The position numbers and the translations under genes were made by a program. A stretch of DNA of 15,664 nt from NCBI GenBank assembly GCA_049694275.1, contig JBAVQS010000049.1:1-15664 (forward strand), given 5' to 3'. The stretch's first letter is position 1; the number at the start of each line of letters is the position of its first letter. This stretch comes from JBAVQS01 sp049694275. GTDB taxonomy: Bacteria > Chloroflexota > Anaerolineae > UBA4142 > SHND01. Below, piece by piece: positions 13,317-15,664 of this stretch. Below the pieces are notes generated by a model. The model searched no databases. It saw only the letters and a program-made list of their open reading frames with translations, and had not been told where the DNA came from.

Positions 13317-13328
13317 GTTTGTTTCATG
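13296..13328. promoter_or_regulatory. Three tandem 11-bp repeats over the carotenoid promoter, candidate CarH/LitR-type operator
   Basis: Plus strand units TTTGTCAATAC (13296-13306), TTTGTATAATG (13307-13317) and TTTGTTTCATG (13318-13328) share TTTGT at an exact 11-bp period. Read on the coding strand they end in ACAAA, and two of three have T two bases before ACA. The unit nearest the gene contains the -35 hexamer TTGACA. From memory, operators of the B12-dependent photoreceptor CarH are 11-bp direct repeats with a TnnACA core that include the -35. No regulator gene is in this window, so the assignment is inferred. Confidence 0.5.
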
Positions 13329-13390
13329 TAAAAGGATAGGAGCAGAACTTACTGATTACTGCACGTTTTGGCATGTCGTCCGTTTTTTTT

Positions 13391-13409
13391 GAAAAATAGA
13401 CTATTTTTC
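13391..13409. promoter_or_regulatory. AT-rich perfect palindrome between divergent genes
   Basis: GAAAAATAG (13391-13399), one central base, then CTATTTTTC (13401-13409), preceded by a T run. It lies about 95 bp upstream of the aldo/keto reductase start. It could be an operator for a dimeric regulator or a small hairpin. Nothing in the sequence decides between them. Confidence 0.4.
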
Positions 13410-13503
13410 GCAATTTTTGGATTGATTTTTGAATGCCGTTGCGAAGGGCGCGAAAGCCATTACCTGTGTTAAAATAGGTCAGTTTAGCGAGGAGCGAGGA
13501 GCG

Positions 13504-14448
13504 ATGTCTGAAGAAAAAACTTTTGATCTGATTCCCCTCGGCCGGACCGATATTCGGATTCCGCCGCTCGGGATTGGCAGCTGGCAGTGGGGCGACCGGT
13601 TCATCTGGGGATATGGCAGCGGGACCTTTAGCGACGCCGATTTGCGGGCGGCCTTTAACGCCAGCATGCAGGGGAGCGTGAACTTTTTTGACACGGCCGA
13701 GGTGTATGGCTTTGGCCGTTCGGAAACGCTCCTGGGCGACTTTATGAAGGGCGCCCAGTCGCCGGTTATTGTCGCGACCAAGTATGCGCCGTTGCCCTGG
13801 CGTCTCACGAAAGGGAGCCTGCGCCATGCGCTGGAGAGCAGCCTCAAGCGACTCCAACTCAAGCAGGTGGATCTCTACCAGGTCCATTTTCCAATGCCGC
13901 CGATACCGATTGAGACCTGGGCGAATGCGCTGGCCGATGTCGTCGAGGCGGGGCTGACCCGGACGGTCGGCGTTTCGAATTATAGCACCGCGCAGATGAG
14001 GCGTGTCCATGAGGTGCTTGCCAAGCGGGGCGTCATCCTTGCGTCGAACCAGGTCGAGTACAACCTGCTCAACCGTGGTCCCGAGCGGACCGGGTTACTG
14101 GATGCGTGCCATGAGCTTGGCGTGACCCTCATCGCGTACAGCCCGCTTGCGCAAGGCCTGCTCACCGGCAAGTACTCGCTCCAGAATCCGCCGCAAGGGA
14201 TACGCGCCAACCGCTTCAAGAGCCAGTATGCCCGCGTCGCGCCGCTCGTCGACAAGCTCCGTGAGATGGGTGCACAGCACGGAGGCCGGACACCGGACCA
14301 GGTGGCGTTGAACTGGCTCATCTGCAAAGGGACAGTTCCGATCCCCGGAGTCAAGAACGAGCGCCAGACGAAGCAGAACCTCGGCGCGCTCGGCTGGACG
14401 CTGACCCCCGACGAGGTCAAGACGCTCGACCAGCTCGCGCCGCTCTAA
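13504..14448 (+). CDS. Aldo/keto reductase
   Basis: 314-aa NADPH-dependent TIM-barrel oxidoreductase reducing aldehydes or ketones in the cytoplasm. The catalytic tetrad is complete: Asp63 and Tyr68 (FFDTAEVYG), Lys93 (VATKYAP) and His128 (LYQVHFP). SNYS, QVEYNLL and AYSPLAQGLLTGKY, together with the late IPGVKN cofactor motif, follow in family order. The start ATG at 13504 is preceded by two copies of GCGAGGA, giving a good ribosome site. An upstream in-frame ATG at 13429 lacks one. It is transcribed divergently from the carotenoid operon and ends in a strong terminator, so it is probably monocistronic. It may share regulation with the carotenoid promoter through the common 263-bp region. 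Physiological substrate unknown. Confidence 0.93.
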   Translation: MSEEKTFDLIPLGRTDIRIPPLGIGSWQWGDRFIWGYGSGTFSDADLRAAFNASMQGSVNFFDTAEVYGFGRSETLLGDFMKGAQSPVIVATKYAPLPWRLTKGSLRHALESSLKRLQLKQVDLYQVHFPMPPIPIETWANALADVVEAGLTRTVGVSNYSTAQMRRVHEVLAKRGVILASNQVEYNLLNRGPERTGLLDACHELGVTLIAYSPLAQGLLTGKYSLQNPPQGIRANRFKSQYARVAPLVDKLREMGAQHGGRTPDQVALNWLICKGTVPIPGVKNERQTKQNLGALGWTLTPDEVKTLDQLAPL

Positions 14449-14461
14449 CGGGAAGATAGAG

Positions 14462-14512
14462 CGTGTAAAAGGAAAAACCGGCGAGTCTTCGCCGGTTTTT
14501 CCTTTTTACACG
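14462..14512 (+). terminator. Long hairpin terminator after the aldo/keto reductase
   Basis: Stem arms 14462-14484 and 14489-14512 are complementary over about 23 bp, with one unpaired base, around a GTCT loop. The GC core is CCGGCGA/TCGCCGG. The arms carry A-run and T-run blocks, so the second arm contains TTTTT twice after the GC core, fitting Rho-independent termination on the plus strand. It begins 13 nt after the stop codon. The A/T symmetry would let it act in both directions. Confidence 0.85.
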
Positions 14513-14536
14513 TTGCAGACAGGAAAAGCATTAGAA

Positions 14537-14569
14537 ATTCGTAAGAGTTTTGTCACGCTTTTGTTACGA
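14537..14569 (+). promoter_or_regulatory. 11-bp direct repeats resembling a Pho box
   Basis: TTTTGTCACG (14548-14557) and TTTTGTTACG (14559-14568) repeat at an 11-bp period, and ATTCGTAAGAG (14537-14547) looks like a degenerate third unit. Written as 7-mers, TTGTCAC and TTGTTAC are separated by 4 bp, the layout of PhoB/OmpR-family sites. The second 7-mer ends 10 bp before a TATGAT, replacing a -35. The regulator and signal are inferred, not shown. Confidence 0.45.
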
Positions 14570-14577
14570 TGATCTTG

Positions 14578-14583
14578 TATGAT
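14578..14583 (+). promoter_or_regulatory. Candidate -10 element for the secreted protein gene
   Basis: TATGAT at 14578-14583 has no recognisable -35 at 17 bp, but has the direct repeats just upstream, as expected for an activator-dependent promoter. It implies a leader of about 120 nt before the ATG at 14712. Confidence 0.4.
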
Positions 14584-14613
14584 GGTCGCGTAAACAGTAA
14601 ACGGAGGGAAACG

Positions 14614-14625
14614 ATGCGCAAATAA
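14614..14625 (+). CDS. Three-codon leader ORF (Met-Arg-Lys)
   Basis: ATG CGC AAA TAA preceded by GGAGGG with 5 nt spacing, a better ribosome site than many real genes here. It lies 86 nt before the secreted protein start. Minimal ORFs can stall or load ribosomes and so control the leader. It could equally be an accidental Shine-Dalgarno, or the remnant of a longer gene. Confidence 0.3.
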   Translation: MRK

Positions 14626-14711
14626 ACCGTCAATCGCCGGAGTTTATCTCTTACCCAAATCGATGGGGCTACGAGGCCCTGTCCTCATGCAAGTCAAGAA
14701 GGAGTATCAAA
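14626..14711 (+). other. Leader segment with small hairpins
   Basis: Between the mini-ORF and the coding start lie weak inverted repeats, for example GGG/CCC around CTACGAG near 14665-14679 and GAGG/CCTC near 14674-14687. I could not match it to a known riboswitch class. Confidence 0.25.
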
Positions 14712-15650
14712 ATGTTCAACGCGACGACCCAATCGACGTTCACCCGTCTCCTCGGTATCACATTGTTTGCCCTGCTCGTGCTCGGCCTGGCGACATCGAC
14801 CGTCACCGCGGCAGCACCGACCGGGGGCGGAACTTTGTATCAGGAGACGGATGCCGCGGTAGCCTATAACGGCTGGATTGGTCAAACGGATACCCTTGCG
14901 AGCGGCGGCACACTGCGCTACGGGATCCATGCCAACGATATCGCCAAGTTCACCTTTACCGGCGCCAGCATCATGTGGCGGACCCGGTACTTTTCAATGG
15001 GCGCCAAGGTGCTGGTCACCATTGACGGCGTGAGCAAGGGAACCATTGATACGTATGCCGCAACCGGGGTTAACGCTTCTAAAACTTTCGCGGGGCTTAC
15101 GAATGCCAAGCATACGATTGCGATCAAAAACACCGGGCTGGTCAACCCCAGTTGCGGTTGTCCGTATGGATATGCGGGTTTGGACGCTTTTGTCGTGAAT
15201 GGGATAACGACATATGAGGACACCGATTATCGGATCAAATACGATACCTGGACCAGTGGGACGAACCTCAACGCAGACGGCCCCGTTTCCCGCTACGGCA
15301 GCGCCGGTTCTGCGCCCTTGATCGATACCGCTGCCGCTCCGAATGGTGGTGGCGGCGGCAATTACCGCTATAGCAGTTCCAGTGCTGCCAACGCGGTATT
15401 CGGGTTCGTCGCCACGAACGTCAATTGGGTCACGGCCACAGGACCCAACTTTGGTAAGGCCAGGGTGTGGCTTGACGGGGTGGACAAGGGCATCGTGGAT
15501 TTGTATACCCCAACCCCGCACTGGCAAGTGATCCAACCTTTTAGCGCCGCGACGACGGGGTATCATACACTCAAGATCCAGGTGCTGGGGCAGAAGAATG
15601 CCGCTTCGACCGGCGCCAAGATCGTCGTGGATTCCTTTGTCACCTTCTGA
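14712..15650 (+). CDS. Secreted protein with two tandem beta-rich repeats, function unknown
   Basis: 312-aa exported protein. A signal peptide spans about 1-35 (hydrophobic core LLGITLFALLVLGLA, cleavage near TVTAAA). The mature part is two diverged repeats of about 120-145 residues: 43-164 and 168-312. Equivalent blocks include YQETD.../YEDTD..., IDGVSKGTIDTY (104-115) against LDGVDKGIVDLY (254-265), AGLTNAKHTIAI against AATTGYHTLKIQV, and GLDAFVV against VVDSFVT. Pattern and length suggest a galactose-binding-like jelly roll of the kind seen in secreted carbohydrate-binding or surface proteins of Chloroflexota; this is inference. A Cys-Gly-Cys (148-150) lies in the first repeat only, and a poly-Gly run (212-216) in the second. 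AAGGAG lies 8 nt before the ATG. No catalytic motif or sorting signal is visible. Confidence 0.85.
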   Translation: MFNATTQSTFTRLLGITLFALLVLGLATSTVTAAAPTGGGTLYQETDAAVAYNGWIGQTDTLASGGTLRYGIHANDIAKFTFTGASIMWRTRYFSMGAKVLVTIDGVSKGTIDTYAATGVNASKTFAGLTNAKHTIAIKNTGLVNPSCGCPYGYAGLDAFVVNGITTYEDTDYRIKYDTWTSGTNLNADGPVSRYGSAGSAPLIDTAAAPNGGGGGNYRYSSSSAANAVFGFVATNVNWVTATGPNFGKARVWLDGVDKGIVDLYTPTPHWQVIQPFSAATTGYHTLKIQVLGQKNAASTGAKIVVDSFVTF

Positions 15651-15664
15651 GCCAGTCGTTTGTC

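Noticed and set aside
13241..13340. Intrinsic terminator or small RNA in the AT-rich intergenic region
   Set aside because: The inverted repeats coincide with promoter elements, and no GC-rich stem with a U tract is present.
14626..14711. Cyclic-di-GMP or other riboswitch in the leader of the secreted protein
   Set aside because: A few GEMM-like fragments (a CCGG block, GGGCTACGAGG) occur, but the conserved core order and pairing are not present.
1..15664. CRISPR array, tRNA, rRNA or transposase gene
   Set aside because: No spaced direct repeats of CRISPR type, no tRNA cloverleaf and no transposase-like frame were found on reading both strands by eye. A covariance-model search would be decisive.

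Overview
The window (about 60% G+C with AT-rich promoter islands) looks like a chromosomal stretch of a Chloroflexota-type bacterium. That assignment is inference. It rests on the combination of a CrtI/CrtB pathway with a split CrtYc/CrtYd lycopene cyclase, a carotenoid-type glycosyltransferase plus acyltransferase pair, a membrane-anchored SUOX-fold molybdoenzyme, GTG/TTG starts, and dispersed palindromic repeats of a kind I associate with that phylum. No rRNA or marker gene is present to prove it.

Layout. (1) 1-1990, minus: an ABC exporter of the LolD/MacB type, an ATPase overlapping an FtsX-like permease that runs off the left edge. The ATPase C-terminus is built from a REP-like, G-rich 36-bp tandem repeat. 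(2) 2121-2781, plus: a MntA (nucleotidyltransferase antitoxin)/HepT (HEPN RNase toxin) module, apparently made from a leaderless transcript. (3) 2782-13240, minus: an uninterrupted run of eleven genes with overlaps or gaps of at most 32 bp. From its promoter onward it reads: two membrane-anchored alpha/beta hydrolases, crtI, crtB, an MFS exporter, a SAM methyltransferase, a molybdopterin oxidoreductase, a family 2 glycosyltransferase, a PlsC-like acyltransferase, crtYc and crtYd. The last base of hepT and the last base of crtYd are adjacent. (4) 13241-13503: a regulatory island with a perfect-consensus sigma-70 promoter (TTGACA, 17 bp, TATAAT) whose -35 lies in the last of three tandem 11-bp repeats. 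(5) 13504-14448, plus: an aldo/keto reductase followed by a long hairpin terminator. (6) 14712-15650, plus: a secreted two-repeat beta-rich protein behind a leader holding a three-codon ORF and a Pho-box-like direct repeat.

How it works together (inference). CrtB makes phytoene from GGPP, CrtI desaturates it to lycopene, and CrtYc/CrtYd cyclise one or both ends. The glycosyltransferase and acyltransferase could then make a glycosyl carotenoid fatty-acid ester, as in the carotenoid glucoside esters known from other Chloroflexota. No GGPP synthase, hydratase, ketolase or C50 prenyltransferase is present, so the precursor and the hydroxylation step must come from elsewhere. The roles of the hydrolases, methyltransferase, molybdoenzyme and exporter in this operon are unexplained. 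They are the most likely place for new biochemistry.

The most interesting signals are: the 11-bp-periodic operator over the carotenoid promoter, which resembles operators of the B12-dependent light sensor CarH/LitR; a structured palindromic repeat read through in frame inside the molybdoenzyme; and a PhoB-like 11-bp direct repeat placed 10 bp upstream of a -10 element before the secreted protein.
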